Positions 23,580 to 35,039 of a DNA stretch of 64,000 bases are shown piece after piece. This stretch comes from Larimichthys crocea (lineage: Eukaryota; Chordata; Actinopteri; Sciaenidae), in NCBI RefSeq assembly GCF_000972845.2, contig NC_040021.1, positions 5,470,867-5,534,866 of the forward strand, in the 5' to 3' direction. How positions within the stretch are numbered: the stretch's first letter is position 1; every line of letters begins with the position of its first letter. A model generated the notes under the pieces. That model saw nothing but the letters and a program-made list of their open reading frames with translations, made no database searches and was not told where the DNA came from. Made by a program: the position numbers and the translations under genes.

Positions 23580-23953
23580 CGGGAGAGGGGGTGGGGGGTG
23601 AAACACTGAAACAGGAGAAATAGGGAGGAGAGGTGGTGGTGGTGGTGGTGGGATAAAGAGAGAGGTGGGGGAGTGGAAGAAGGAGGAGGACAAATGGGGC
23701 AAGAGGGGAGGGAAAAGGGGGTAAGGAGTACATGGGAAGGGTGGGTGAGGGGGGTGGGAGGGGTGTTCGATAAACATTGTGTTGCTTTGTTTGGGTTAGT
23801 GGGCCATAAATTCCAAGGAAAGGGAGGAAGAAGGAGGGGAATGAGGTGAATTAACCGTTAGGAGGAGGAGAGGAGAAAAGAGGAGAGGAGAGGAGAAGAG
23901 GGGAGAAGAAAGGAGAGGAGAGGAGAGGAGAGGAGAGGAGGAGAGGAGAGGAG
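23580..23953 (+). repeat. Polypurine, G-run-rich tract with GGT and AGGAG arrays
   Basis: Nearly pure purine on the plus strand for much of about 370 bp, interrupted near 23765-23820. It contains a (GGT)n run at 23633-23651, many runs of three or more G (23580-23765), and an (AGGAG)-type pentanucleotide array at about 23863-23953. The long Pro/Leu/Ser minus frame here is a by-product. The composition is compatible with G-quadruplex or triplex structure, which is inference. Confidence 0.85.
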
Positions 23954-24030
23954 TTTGTTTAACTAAACTGACTGATTTCGCTCGACTCCACCAGACACAG
24001 TGGAGTCTGCACAGTATCAACATTGCTTGT

Positions 24031-24060
24031 CCGTGTGTGTGTGTGTGTGTGTGTGCGTGT
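24031..24060. repeat. (TG)n microsatellite
   Basis: About 27 bp of GT ending in GCGTGT, just right of the polypurine tract. Confidence 0.93.
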
Positions 24061-24966
24061 TGCACTTGTGTGTATCAACATAAAAAAAATATAACATACC
24101 TTCACAACAAGAATCTCACGGCTACCTCCCAAATGCAAACCTCCCATGTCCTATTTTGGTGTTTTTCTTGGTTCACGTCTTACTGTACGGGCTGTGTGTC
24201 CGTTGGGAATTTCACAGCGCTGCCTTCTTATCACTTTCCAGTAGAGAGGAGACACTATTTGCACTGTTCAAGAAAAAAACTTTGCAGTGCTCCAGTCGGT
24301 GCGGCAGGATTCATGGTTAGCGTTTTCCCACAGGGGTTTATTCAGCGCCGCTCGCTTAAAAACACAAGTGCCTCGGAGAAATACGATCTCGGTAGGTGTC
24401 CTCGCCCTACAGTCTATGGAAGCCGTGGAAAAACTATTGTTTAGTTCCATGAATGCATGGAAATAAATCTGAATGTTTGGAGGTATGAAGTGGCAGTCGA
24501 AGCTGCGTATTTTAACACTGATGTAAGCCAGTAACATGCTGTGATGTTCAACACATCATCAGTGACCTCTTCATCTCTGAGTGGTATGCATTTGCAGTTG
24601 TAACGACCCATTTAAGAGCAGGCAGTAGGACTGCTTTATAAGGCTTTCTCTGTGGATTAAATGAAGGTGAATCCCTGACGAGGACGAGGACAGAAGATTT
24701 TGTGTTTTTTTCAGTTTAATATTATGTTGATGGGAAAAGATCTCTTTACAGCTAGTAAGGAACAATCGCAGCAACCCGTTGGCGCTTACTTACATTGCCG
24801 TCTGATTATCGTTCTAGGACGGCTTGAAGAAACATGAATCTGTAAATTATTTATTTTATTAACAACTAATCTTCAATCTACTTGTTTTGTGTGACCAACA
24901 GTAAGAAAATTAAAAAAAAAAAACTTCTAATGATATAAAACAGAAAGAAATCAGCAAAGTTTTGCA
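24061..24966. other. Non-coding stretch, no gene recognised
   Basis: The 135-residue plus frame at 24037-24444 begins in the TG array and has no recognisable domain. The region adjoins the duplicated contig end. Confidence 0.5.
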
Positions 24967-26039
24967 TTTATCTTGAAAAATAACATACTCCTGGATCGCA
25001 CCAGGCATGGCAGCACCACGTTCTGGGTACAGAGCTGATCGCGGCCATTCTAGAGAATGTTTGTGACTCCAGCAGAAACACCGCGGCATATTTCAGAATC
25101 ATCCAATAAAGCGGCACTCGCTCGGTTCGGTGCCAAACAGATTGAGCTGACCAGGTCGATTTTCAAAATAAAACTTCCTATTGGGTAAAAAAAAAAACTG
25201 CAAATAGGGAAACCTATTCAACTCGTAGCCTACTTACGCCGGCTAGAAACATATAAGCAATGAAAAAGGACCAAATCTGAGCAAGTTCGGCTGTGTGCGT
25301 GACAAAACTACTGAATCTGAAAACGGTCTAAGCCGTCCTTGTGTTTAGTAAATTGTTACGTCAATAATGAAGCATGGTGTTGAGGATAACATGAAGGTGT
25401 GCAGGTTTAGGGAATTTGGGGTATGGGTAAAGATCGGAGCAGTGATGGGAATTAGGAGCGCCGAAAGTCTAGATTGAAGTAAGCCACACCTAACTAGGTC
25501 ATTGGGTTAGCAGATTGGAATGTATACATCTAAGCTGTGGTTTGGGTGGTTACAAGTGAAACGCATATTAAATCCTCTAGGATGGTTAAAGGAAAAGCGA
25601 CAGCTTGGGCTGTAACCAGATAGAAAGTGACTTCAGAAGTCGGAGGCTGCAATCGAACAGCCGGAGCGACAGACAGATGTTCAACATTGTAAATGGTTCT
25701 CTTGTTCCTCAAATTCCAAACACGGAACCTGTCTTTCGATGTTGGTAACTGTAGTGGCAACTGGCGCAACTGCTGTCAGGCTGACCATGTTGTTGCAGGG
25801 TCATGTAGTGGGCATTTAGCAGAACAGGAGGGGGCTGCACACACACCACACATCACACACACAGCACACACGGCTGGCTGTCTGGCAGACAGACAGGACC
25901 AAACGACGATGTAGGACACGGACAGACAGATAAAAAAAAAAAAACGGTGGGAACACATCAATTTAGAGGAAAAGATCTTTTATGAATATCTGTCTAAGAT
26001 TTTAAATCTGACAGACGAGCACTGGGCAGGCGTGGGTAG
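24967..26039 (+). repeat. Left copy of a ~1-kb duplication abutting the gap
   Basis: Starting at TTTATCTTGAAAAATAACAT, the segment aligns throughout with 26050-27032, including landmarks AGCGGCACTCGCTCGGTTCG, GAACAGCCGGAGCGACAG and the terminal AATCTGACAGACG. It is about 90 bp longer than the right copy. In the middle (about 25370-25560) many T positions of the right copy appear as G or carry inserted G. This pattern fits an error-prone, unpolished long-read end rather than evolutionary divergence. Frames here are unreliable. Confidence 0.88.
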
Positions 26040-26049
26040 NNNNNNNNNN
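26040..26049. other. Assembly gap (10 N)
   Basis: Ten unresolved bases. The sequence right of the gap restarts exactly with the beginning of the segment found at 24967, so the gap probably marks two overlapping contig ends that were not merged. Confidence 0.98.
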
Positions 26050-27032
26050 TTTATCTTGAAAAATAACATACTTCTGGATCCCACCAGGCATGGCAGCACC
26101 ACGTTCTGGGTACAGAGCTGATCGCACCCATTCTAGAGAATGTTTGTGATTTCAGAATCATCCAATAAAGCGGCACTCGCTCGGTTCGGTGCCAAACAGA
26201 TTGAGCTGGCCAGGTTGATTTTCAAAATAAAACTTCCCATCGTAAAAAAAACAGCCAATAGGGAAACTATTCAACTACATAGCCTACTTACTCCTGCTAG
26301 AAACACATAAATCAATAAAAAAAATGACCAAATCTGAGCAAGTCTGGCGGACGAAACTGAAACGGCAGAGCCGTGCCTGGTGGGATTCAGGGATTAAATG
26401 GTTACTCAATAATCACATTTGTTGATAATCACATTAATGTTTTCATTTTATTTAATTTGTGATGTAAAATATCTGCGTATATTGAATTATGATCGCCGAA
26501 ATCTAATTAATAATCCACACTTACTAGCTCATTTTTAGCATATTTAATTTATACATACTAAGCTTGTTTTAGTGTTTACAATTAACGCATATTAAATCCT
26601 CTAATGTGTTAAAGGCGCGACACGTAGGGCTGAACCATTAATACGTGACTTCAGGAATCGAGGCTGCAGACGAACAGCCGGAAGCTGACAGACAGATGTT
26701 CAACATTTAAATGTCTGTCTCCCACATTCCCAAACACAACCTGTCTGTCGGAGTGATTGACTGTAGGTGTGCACACGTGTTCGCAACTGCTGTCAGGCTG
26801 ACCATGTGTCTGCAGTCATGTAGTCATTTACAGACAGGAGGGACGCACACACACACACACACACACCGGCTGGCTGTCTGGCAGACAGACAGACCAAACG
26901 ACAGATTAGGACAACGGACAGACAGATAAAAAAAAAACAACTGTGTAACATCATTTAGAGGAAAAAGATAGCTTTTAGAATATCTGCTAAGATTTAAATC
27001 TGACAGACGGAGCACCGGGCATCGTGGTGATG
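26050..27032 (+). repeat. Right copy of the ~1-kb duplication
   Basis: It starts at the gap edge with the same TTTATCTTG sequence as 24967 and ends where AGCACCGGGCATCGTGG corresponds to the garbled bases before the gap. It has natural AT-rich composition in the middle and a clean CA array at 26847-26866, so it is probably the more accurate version. No gene was seen in it. Confidence 0.88.
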
Positions 27033-27376
27033 TGAAGATACATGGTCGGGGATGGAGATGATAATCTTAATGGACTGGTCATCTGTCTGTGAGCCTCTGA
27101 TTCTCACATACACATAGAGGAGGGTTTATATATCTCGAAAGCTTTTCTGCTGCTTGCTACTGAAATCAGCTTACAGAGCAGAGGGTGGTGGGGGGGTTAT
27201 TAGAAAGGAACGTGAGGGCGGTGAAAATAGTGTCCTTTTTAATATCAGCGTGTCCATAATGTTGCTGTGTGGCTGAAAGTGACAGAATGACCTCTGGGAT
27301 TTTATCATGAGAGTACACACAGAGATCAGGAATGAGACTTGCTATGGTTTACTGCACAGAGATGGCTTATGGCTAC

Positions 27377-27419
<43 letters not shown>

Positions 27420-27573
27420 GTGCAGCTTCATGACAGATGTCTTCTTAACTGGACTAATGGAAACCACTTCAGCCGCTGCCTATAGCTAAACACAGACACA
27501 CACACACACACAAGCACTCTCTGGCAACGTCTATAGATCCAGTCCACCTGAAGGCTAACACGGAGAGCCTCAA

Positions 27574-27611
<38 letters not shown>

Positions 27612-29692
27612 ACACTCAGAGTTTTGTTGTCACATTTGCTCAACATACAAACAAAACCAACTGCCTCGAGTTAGGTAAAACACAAAGAGCATATTTTTAA
27701 GGACAGTTTGTCTCTGTGTTTATCAAATGCCGACGTCACACACACTTTCTTATCTTCATTTGTCTAAAGTGTCTCTTAAGGAGGTTTTAAGGGTGACAAA
27801 AATAGCCTGAGCAAGGACACTGAAAGGCACATGCCCTCAAAAAAGAAAAGTCATACTTCTCGTGATCTTCCTATATTAATTCTCCTTTAAGGTTCATTTT
27901 TGGGCGATTTGCTTTATTTAGTTAAGTGTGGAATAAGATGAGGAGGGAGAAGGGGTGAAGATGTGACACATCTGAAACAGCGAGGGCACTGGGTTCATTG
28001 AGCAACTGAGCCGCCAGGATTACTCAACTCTTGTATTTTTGTCCTGGGTGGTTTGGCGTGAACCCAGTATCATCAAACATTTGCTAAACGTACAGGACAA
28101 TGGGAGGGTTTGGTCACAGTGACAACAGGGAAACTGGAGGTTTACTGTGAGGGCTCTGCTCAGAGGATGAGCTCTTCAAATGAAACCTTCACAACTGTAT
28201 GTAAATATTAAAGTATTAATTAGCTGATTTGTGCTATTACTGGAAAAGTTTCCTGCAGTTTTCGTGGCTGAAAAAGTTAATTCACGTAAAAATATGGAAC
28301 ATTTAAGTTTTCTTTCTAAATATAATAAATATGTTGGAAAATAGTTGATGTGAAAAGACTTTAAATGATATATTACTGAAATGTGGAGTTAGAGGTTCAA
28401 ACAGTCACCAGGATTTTGTGGGCGGTCCTTAAAGGGTGGCTCGATGACACGCTGAGGCCACCCTGAGCAGAGAGATAGGGATGAATTCATCTCGCTCAGA
28501 GTGTTTCAAAGTTAGTCATGTCATTTTCTGAACTCATCTGACGCGTTTCAGTCGCTTCAGAATTGCTGCTTGACTTCTCCCACCGGTGGGCGTGGCTTCA
28601 GCACATTCAGCGGACATGCCCCCACAATCCTGAGAATTCATTTTTACCTGATTTTAACACCTAATTTCATAAATTTGTTGTTATTTTCTTATCATTCAGA
28701 TTTGGCTGGGTGGTTATTAACACTTTCCTCTTTGGTCTGGCAAACTCAGAACACATAATTATTCTTACTTTACATGGATATTTCTTGGTTTCAACCTGCT
28801 GTATTGCTAATAAATGTAGTTTTACCCTGTGGGCCATGCTAACTTTGCAGAGTTGGGAAAACAAGGACAAGGACAAGCTGTGCAGGCCTCCTGCAGCTCT
28901 CCAGATAAACCTGACCGGACACAGAGGATGTTAATATACCATCAGTATACCAACAGTTTTCACTTCAAGTTTGATTTTGCCCCTATAGATTAGAAATACC
29001 GGCGCCAATCAAGCGAAACGCCTCCAAACTGCACTGCAGCAGGACCTATTTGTTAAAACACTGCATGTTCATCCATTTCTAAACCATCCACAAACTACAG
29101 CAAACGCACACAGCGATAAAAGTTGTAGCAGTTACAGTAACACATCCTGCCCGAGGTGAGTGTAATCTACTGAGATTAGTGGGAGCTCACCTGAACCTGT
29201 CAAAGCATTTTCAAGAACCTGTCCTCCTTAATATGAACTGACAGTGTTTCTGCCTCGCTGAGCTTTCATTAGCTCTCCGTTATTTTAGTATTAAATCATT
29301 TGTGTTTTGGAACACAGCGCTCCAAATCCTATGTCTGACTCCCACACACATCCAAAACAAACGTAAACATTTAAAAGAATTAAAGTATATTTTATCAGGT
29401 TTTAAAGATAATAGATAAAAGACAATAAGGTGTCCTTGTGTCTTTCTTTTAGTAAATAAAAACTTTTTATTTGCCTTGATTTTGTAGCAGCAAAGCCTCG
29501 TGGGATACCAGACTCAACAGTGATCACTCTGCAAGTCTCTGCGGTGTATTTTTTTTTCTTTACTTACTTGTCACTTTCGCAACAAACAACAACTCCCTCA
29601 TTAACATCCATCTGCTGTGAGCGTTTGTGCGAGAAGGAGAGGAAAGGTCGAGGATACGTGTGAGACGGAGCGAGAGGATGGAGAAGAGAAAA
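27033..29692. other. Non-coding stretch with TG/AC arrays
   Basis: Arrays occur at 27379-27416 (TG), 27498-27512 (AC) and 27578-27606 (AC). Between 27660 and 29600 the sequence is of average complexity with no recognised repeat, domain-bearing frame or exon. Confidence 0.5.
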
Positions 29693-29751
29693 GAAGAGAA
29701 GAGAAGAGAAGAGAAGAGAAGAGAAGAGAAGAGAAGAGAAGAGAAGAGAAG
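29693..29751. repeat. (GAGAA)n pentanucleotide array
   Basis: About twelve GAGAA units. It generates the Glu-Glu-Lys-Arg and Ser-Ser-Leu-Leu-Phe frames on both strands at 29560-29868. A related GAGACA-type run lies at 29874-29908. Confidence 0.95.
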
Positions 29752-29908
29752 AGGAGGTGTGTTTCCAGCTACTGCAGGAACAAAGTTACTCAGAGCTTCT
29801 TTATTAAAGACCAGGGTCAACTAAACAAACAGCACCTGGAAACTTCAAACCTCCCGACAGCTGTCTAACTACACAGAGACAGAGACAGAGACAGAGACGG
29901 AGACAGAC

Positions 29909-30599
29909 AGGAGAGGGTGGAGGGGCGACTCACAGACAAATGGCAAATGAATTAACTGACAGCCGGGTTGGCAGAGTCACAAAGATGGACAAACCAGAAC
30001 AGGAGCACTCCGAGTATTTCATCAATTCAAGTTCGTCATTACACAAATTATTTCCAGGAAAAAACGTCTGCAGACGTGACCTGAAAGTCCTGCGGAGCTC
30101 TGAAACTATCTGACTTTGAATCAAATAGTTCGTGATCCCAACAAAACATGTTCACACCGTGAAGATATTTCTGCACATCGCTGCTTTTAAAAACTTAACA
30201 AGATGTAAGTAACAGGACGGGATGGTTAGTGAAGACACGTCGGCTAAAACACGGATTAGATCACCACGATGGATATCTACACACTGAGACGGGAACTTTA
30301 GTGACAGTTACGATGGGATGATGATGACGACACCAAAGACAAAAAAAAAACAATGATGGCTATGACAGATGAAGCGCAGCTCTCAGCTGGCAACTTGTAA
30401 CTCACCCTTCTCGGCGCGCCCCATGTGAGCTGGGTCCAACGGAAGCAAAGCAGAAAATAATAAGACAGAATTAGATTGGGTAGCATGCACAGGTGTAGAG
30501 TCACATACAAGAGAGAAGCTGTGTGTTTTGTAATTGTTTGGTCTGTAAAATGAAAAAAAGTGGAAAAACGCCCAATCACAATATCCGATAGCCCGAGGC
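29909..30599. other. Non-coding stretch, no gene recognised
   Basis: Nothing recognisable. The minus frames at 29930-30124 and 30298-30610 lack domains. Confidence 0.5.
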
Positions 30600-30705
30600 G
30601 ATGTCTTCAAATGACTTGTTTTGATCCACCAGAGACCAAAAGATATTTAGTTTAATATCACACGCGACAGAGAAAGTGTGTCAGCAACAGCAACGAGAAT
30701 CTTTC
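30600..30705 (+). repeat. Dispersed teleost repeat fragment
   Basis: GATGTCTTCAAATGACTTGT followed by CCAGAGACCAAAAGATATTT matches, in order, the family at 32340-32575 (CTTCAAATGTCTTGTTTTGT...CCAACCATCAAAACC). Confidence 0.6.
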
Positions 30706-30974
30706 TTTTTTTCTTTTTTTTTTATACTCATGAATAATTTTCTGATTCTGCTGCTTGTTTTTGAGAAATCTGGCGTCGTCTATGAATGCAAATATTTCCA
30801 CGCGGTCCGTTAAGTGTTCCACTTTGCATGCGCGCTGGAAAACACAGCCCACGCTCTGTAAAGAACCGACTCGGGCCGAGCCACACTAACTTGATATTCC
30901 AGCCAGGGTTTTGTTTCAGGTGACAGACATTCAACTTCCTTTCTACGTTGATGCACTATATCAAATGTTGTGCA

Positions 30975-31105
30975 CGATTAGGAGCATGGCCACTTTGATT
31001 GACAGGTGGGTGTCATTATAGGTGCAACCAGGCCTCATTCAACCCACCTCAGCTCTTTGTCTTTGTCTATTTTTGGACTACATCCATGTTTTATGCAGTC
31101 TGTGG
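30975..31105 (+). repeat. Dispersed repeat family 'B', forward fragment
   Basis: The block CATGGCCACTTTGATTGACA, then GGTGGGTGTCATTATAGGTG, then a TTTTGGACTACATCCATG-like end matches the 3' half of the family 'B' copy at 3196 (ACAGGTGGGTGCCGTTACAG). Confidence 0.62.
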
Positions 31106-32339
31106 TTTTCTTTTACAACTTCTGGAGGCCTGTAGAGCTTGTTGAGCCTGAAGCAAACAGCTTTGGAAGTCATGCACACAAATGTGTATTAAAAAAAAGG
31201 ACAATCTGTCGGCTCGCACATGTCCCCTCGCTTTAGCCAACAGATGCCGACCTCAACCTTTACCCTCCGCTTCACCTGACCCTCGTGTTAACCCTAAAAA
31301 TAATCATTTTCCCAAGACTGTCGTCACCTGCCGCCACCGCTCTCAATCTCTCTCCCTTACTTACACACACCAGTCATGTCTCCATTATATATATATATAT
31401 ATATGTCATTACCGCTGCACACTGGGCTACACAACTGGTACCGAGGTTGCTCACATCTGTGTGAGCGCGAGGCAAAAGAGAGAGAGAGTGTGTGTATGTG
31501 CACTGTAATGTAATTAATCAGCAGAGAGTGTTGATTACTTAATCTGTCATTAGCCAACCGTGTGTGCAAACGTGTGCGCGTGTATGTGAGTGTGTATGCG
31601 GGGCGGCGGAGTGTTTCAAGGCCCCCTTGTACCGACAGCTGTGACCAGAGCCAAACAGGGCAGAGCAGAGATTGATGATACTGGACTAATACCATCATTC
31701 ATCTGGGATGTGATATTTCAGGGATTTGGGATTTGTTTTGGATGTGCTGGCTCTCTTCATTTCCGCTGGGACTTTAACACTTTCCTGGTTGGCTTCCTGC
31801 TCGACGACTGATGATTTGCACCCATCACGTACCAGTTATCTTTAGGCTTGTCCTGTCTGTGACATTAGGTACATTTCCATCCACCTGTTTTTATGTAAAA
31901 TTTCGCATTTTGTCATAGTGGAAGTCATGAGGAGAAGTTGGAATTTTGTGTGTCAGCTTGCCTTGGGTCTAAAAGTTATGATTTGGGCCAAGAAACCCAA
32001 AAAAGAGTCCAGGTGGAGGTCTCTTTAACACCATAGCAGCAGCTGCTTGACATCTATTTTGATATTCGACGTCATTTTTAAGCAACAGCTCCAAACATTC
32101 TCTGGTTACAGCTTCTCTATTGGGATTATTTTGTCATTCTCTCTGGTTTATATCATTATAAAATTAAATCTCTTTGGTTTGTTGACTGCTGGTTGAACAA
32201 AACAAGCTATTCCAAGATGTCACCTTGTGATTTTCAGGACTATTTTCTTTTTAACTTAAACTTGTTGACCTTACAATTTGATTAAGGTGCACCTTTTATT
32301 CTCTGTTTATTGTTTAATGGCCAAAAGAACATTTTTTAA
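31106..32339. other. Non-coding stretch with AT microsatellite
   Basis: A (TA)n run lies at 31387-31404. The block at about 31866-31930 (GGTACATTTCCATCCACCTG...) resembles another common teleost repeat, but only a fragment is present. The frame at 31182-31508 crosses the microsatellite and is not credible. Confidence 0.5.
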
Positions 32340-32575
32340 GAGCCCAAAAGGAGATCTTCAAATGTCTTGTTTTGTCCAACCATCAAAACCAAAGGATGTA
32401 CTGGAAAAAAAAACAGAAAATCATTTCAACTGAAGGGCAGGAGCTAGTGAATGTTTGGCATTTCCGCTTGAAAAATGAAAAAAAAATGCTAAGCAAAATA
32501 GTTGCAGATAAAATTTATTCGATTGGCTATCGCTTAATGTCTAGACTAAGTGATTAATCAAGAAACTAATCATTA
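32340..32575 (+). repeat. Dispersed teleost repeat (CTTCAAATGTCTTGTTTTGTC type)
   Basis: An ordered match to the family: CTTCAAATGTCTTGTTTTGT, GAATGTTTGGCATTTCCGCT, AAAATAGTTGCAGATAAAAT, and a tail of ATTAATC motifs (GTGATTAATCAAGAAACTAA). Related fragments are at 13486-13612 and 30600-30705. The 61-residue frame inside it has no significance. Confidence 0.72.
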
Positions 32576-32890
32576 ATCTTTGGTGGGAAGCAGTGACGAC
32601 ACGCCACGTCGTGTCCTGAGTTTCTGGTTCTTCATTAATTATGGATACATCAGAGAGATGGTTGATTGAAGCCTGCCCTGATTCATATTCTTGTTTGCCA
32701 AAATCTCAAAGATTTTGCTTGAAACTTGCACGTCATTTTGATGGAAACTTTCCCCCGAGACATCCTGTAATGGTACACTGTAAACCTTGAATCACAACCT
32801 GTGTCAGTCACGTGATGTGATCGCTCTTCACTCTCTCACAGGAGAGGCTGCACCGTCGCTATGTGTCGCTAAACCTTCGAATTCATTCAC

Positions 32891-32935
<45 letters not shown>

Positions 32936-33689
32936 CTAATGAGGGATTAGCTAATAAAGTCTCTCAACAGATTAATTACATTTTACACACAGGCTTGGGT
33001 GCGTGCAGACTTCATCCCCCCCCAAACGACTGATGAAATGAGCCGGTACCTTTCAAAGACGTGGTGTGTTTTCCCCCCTCTTTTAAATCTATCACTAAAT
33101 TGGAATCCGTGGAAACAGATTGGCTCTGAGCGGGGGAAAAAAAGCGGCGTTTGATTTGAAGAGAGAAGACATTAGGATGGATCTGAAGGACGAGCGGACC
33201 GGAGCGTTTACTTTTTTAAAAACGGGGGGAAAAATAATAATAAAGCACGCCTTTGATTTGGCGCCATTTTACACGGGCACGAGTAGAATGAGGAGGAATA
33301 TTTCACATGGATCCAAATGAGAGGCAAACACTGCACATGTTCATCTTTGTTGCTTGCTGTACTCCGCAGGGCTTGAAAGCGTCGGCCTCCCTCTTTCTCT
33401 TTAAGTGACAGCAACACACACGAGTTGACGCACACATTTGCTACACACACACACACACACACACAGGACATGACAGAGAGACAAACACACACACACACAC
33501 ACACACTCCCTCCTGCCGTTTTCACAGTCTCTTGAGTGGAGGAGATGCCCACGGCCAAAAACCAATGGTTGCATTCCTTGTTTTTTTTTCTCTCCTCCCT
33601 CCTCCTCCTCTCCTGTTTCTCACTATCACTCTCTTCCTCTCTCGCCTTTCTCCGGGATAAAAAAAACACACCATTTTTTATTTCATCTT
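32576..33689. other. Non-coding stretch with AC arrays
   Basis: AC arrays occur at 32896-32932, 33445-33465 and 33486-33507. The 161-residue minus frame at 33208-33693 is built from these arrays plus purine-rich sequence. No exon was recognised. Confidence 0.55.
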
Positions 33690-33790
33690 GCAAAATGGAG
33701 CTGAAAAGTAATTATAATTAAACCAACTTTGGTCCTAATGTTCAAAAATACTGAAATAATTTACAATTCTAATTAAACCAGCTCGGATGT
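33690..33790. promoter_or_regulatory. Possible intronic regulatory element (homeodomain-type motifs)
   Basis: A compact AT-rich block contains several TAATTA/AATTA cores (for example TAATTATAATTAAACC and TTCTAATTAAACCAG), lacks simple repeats and sits in the presumed first intron about 2.4 kb from the exon at 36063. This is only a composition and motif observation. Conservation cannot be tested here. Confidence 0.22.
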
Positions 33791-34619
33791 GTGGCGTTCA
33801 ACAGCCTTCCTAATTCGTCTGGAGACACTAATGGAAAACAATTATTTCACTTCATTAAGATTAAAGACGACTTGAATCTGTGTCACAGCTCGATCAGAGA
33901 GGAGACAGGTTTGGAAAGTTGTCAAATTAACATAAATACAACTTCACATTATTATTACACTGACTTTGTAAGTGATAGAGCTCAAAAACATAAACTGCAG
34001 CATGATAAAGACGAGACCAGAGAGAGACTGATTTATGAAAAACACTGTCATTAATGGTTAGGCTCTCGAAATGTGAAAGATAAAAGAAAGAAATGAGACA
34101 GATTTAGCTCAACGGAAAGTCAGAGTGACTTTGTTTTCAATCCACTCGTGCTTCACGTCCTTGGCTGCATCACAACACGCACCTCTGCTATGATTCTCTA
34201 ATAATCACCGCTCATTCTCACTGCTTAGCCACATTTGAACTGAAGGGATCAAATAAGTCAAATTGTAAGTCACGGGCAAGTTGTTTCTCCTTACAGAAAA
34301 AGGTCATTACGATTTCCCTTTGCGTCTGAGTCATTACTGATAATGCTGCTCGCTTTCCTCTAAAAATATTTCTTCATAACTGCATCTTCTCTGTTTTAAC
34401 AACCTTTTTTCCCCCCACACACATGATATACCCTTCCCGCCTGTCTGTAAAAAAAGCAGCACTACTATTTACTTGCAAATTAACAGCACTCAGATTCCCA
34501 AAGAGGCCTCCAAAGAAATTCCTCACATTTGTTACCCAGTGAGCCAAATGGCTACAAAGAGGGAGGAGGGGTGGCAAAGGGGAGGTAGATAGGAGAGAGA
34601 GGGAGGGAGGGAGTGAAGG
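33791..34619. other. Non-coding stretch, no gene recognised
   Basis: Average composition, no repeats recognised. The short plus frame at 33791-34054 lacks domain features. Confidence 0.45.
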
Positions 34620-34720
34620 GGGGTAATAAAATGTTCAGAGATGAAGTGGTAATTAATGTGTAATTTCTATGCAAATGATTAACAAGCCTGCGCCAGGCAC
34701 AAAATGACGTTTTTTATACT
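34620..34720. promoter_or_regulatory. Possible intronic enhancer with octamer motif
   Basis: A block of TAATTAATGTGTAATTT followed by a perfect POU octamer ATGCAAAT (34669-34676) and GATTAACAAGCCTGCGCCAG. Together these resemble the homeodomain/POU composition of many vertebrate developmental enhancers. It lies about 1.4 kb into the presumed first intron. Function is inferred from motif content alone. Confidence 0.25.
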
Positions 34721-34817
34721 GTTTCCAGGACTTCAATGGAGCGTGGTGCGTCCTTTATTCCAGCCTTATATGGGTTTTAGGGATGTTTTTGGAGGTCAGC
34801 TGTCTAACAGCTGTGGG

Positions 34818-34819
<2 letters not shown>

Positions 34820-34856
<37 letters not shown>
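34820..34856. repeat. (TC)n microsatellite
   Basis: A 37-bp pure TC array. It feeds the Ser-Leu and Arg-Glu frames at 34704-35039 on both strands. Confidence 0.96.
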
Positions 34857-34862
<6 letters not shown>

Positions 34863-35039
34863 GAGTTCAGAGACGAACAACTGCCGAATGCGGAAATAAA
34901 ACGCAAAGCAGCCACGCACACACACACAGAGACGCACACAGGTAGAGAGAGTTTGAAATGTGCGGAGACGGGAGAGCTGCAAGAGGACTCATATGAGGAC
35001 TGTTTCTGCACCAGCAACACAGCCGGAGGGTTCATTTAG

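Noticed and set aside
24967..27032. Genuine recent segmental duplication
   Set aside because: The copy boundaries coincide with the N gap, and the differences are error-like (indels and G for T in one copy only). An assembly artefact is more economical.
33208..33693. 161-residue minus-strand frame
   Set aside because: Its core is Cys-Val repeats from two AC microsatellites, with purine-rich flanks. No domain.
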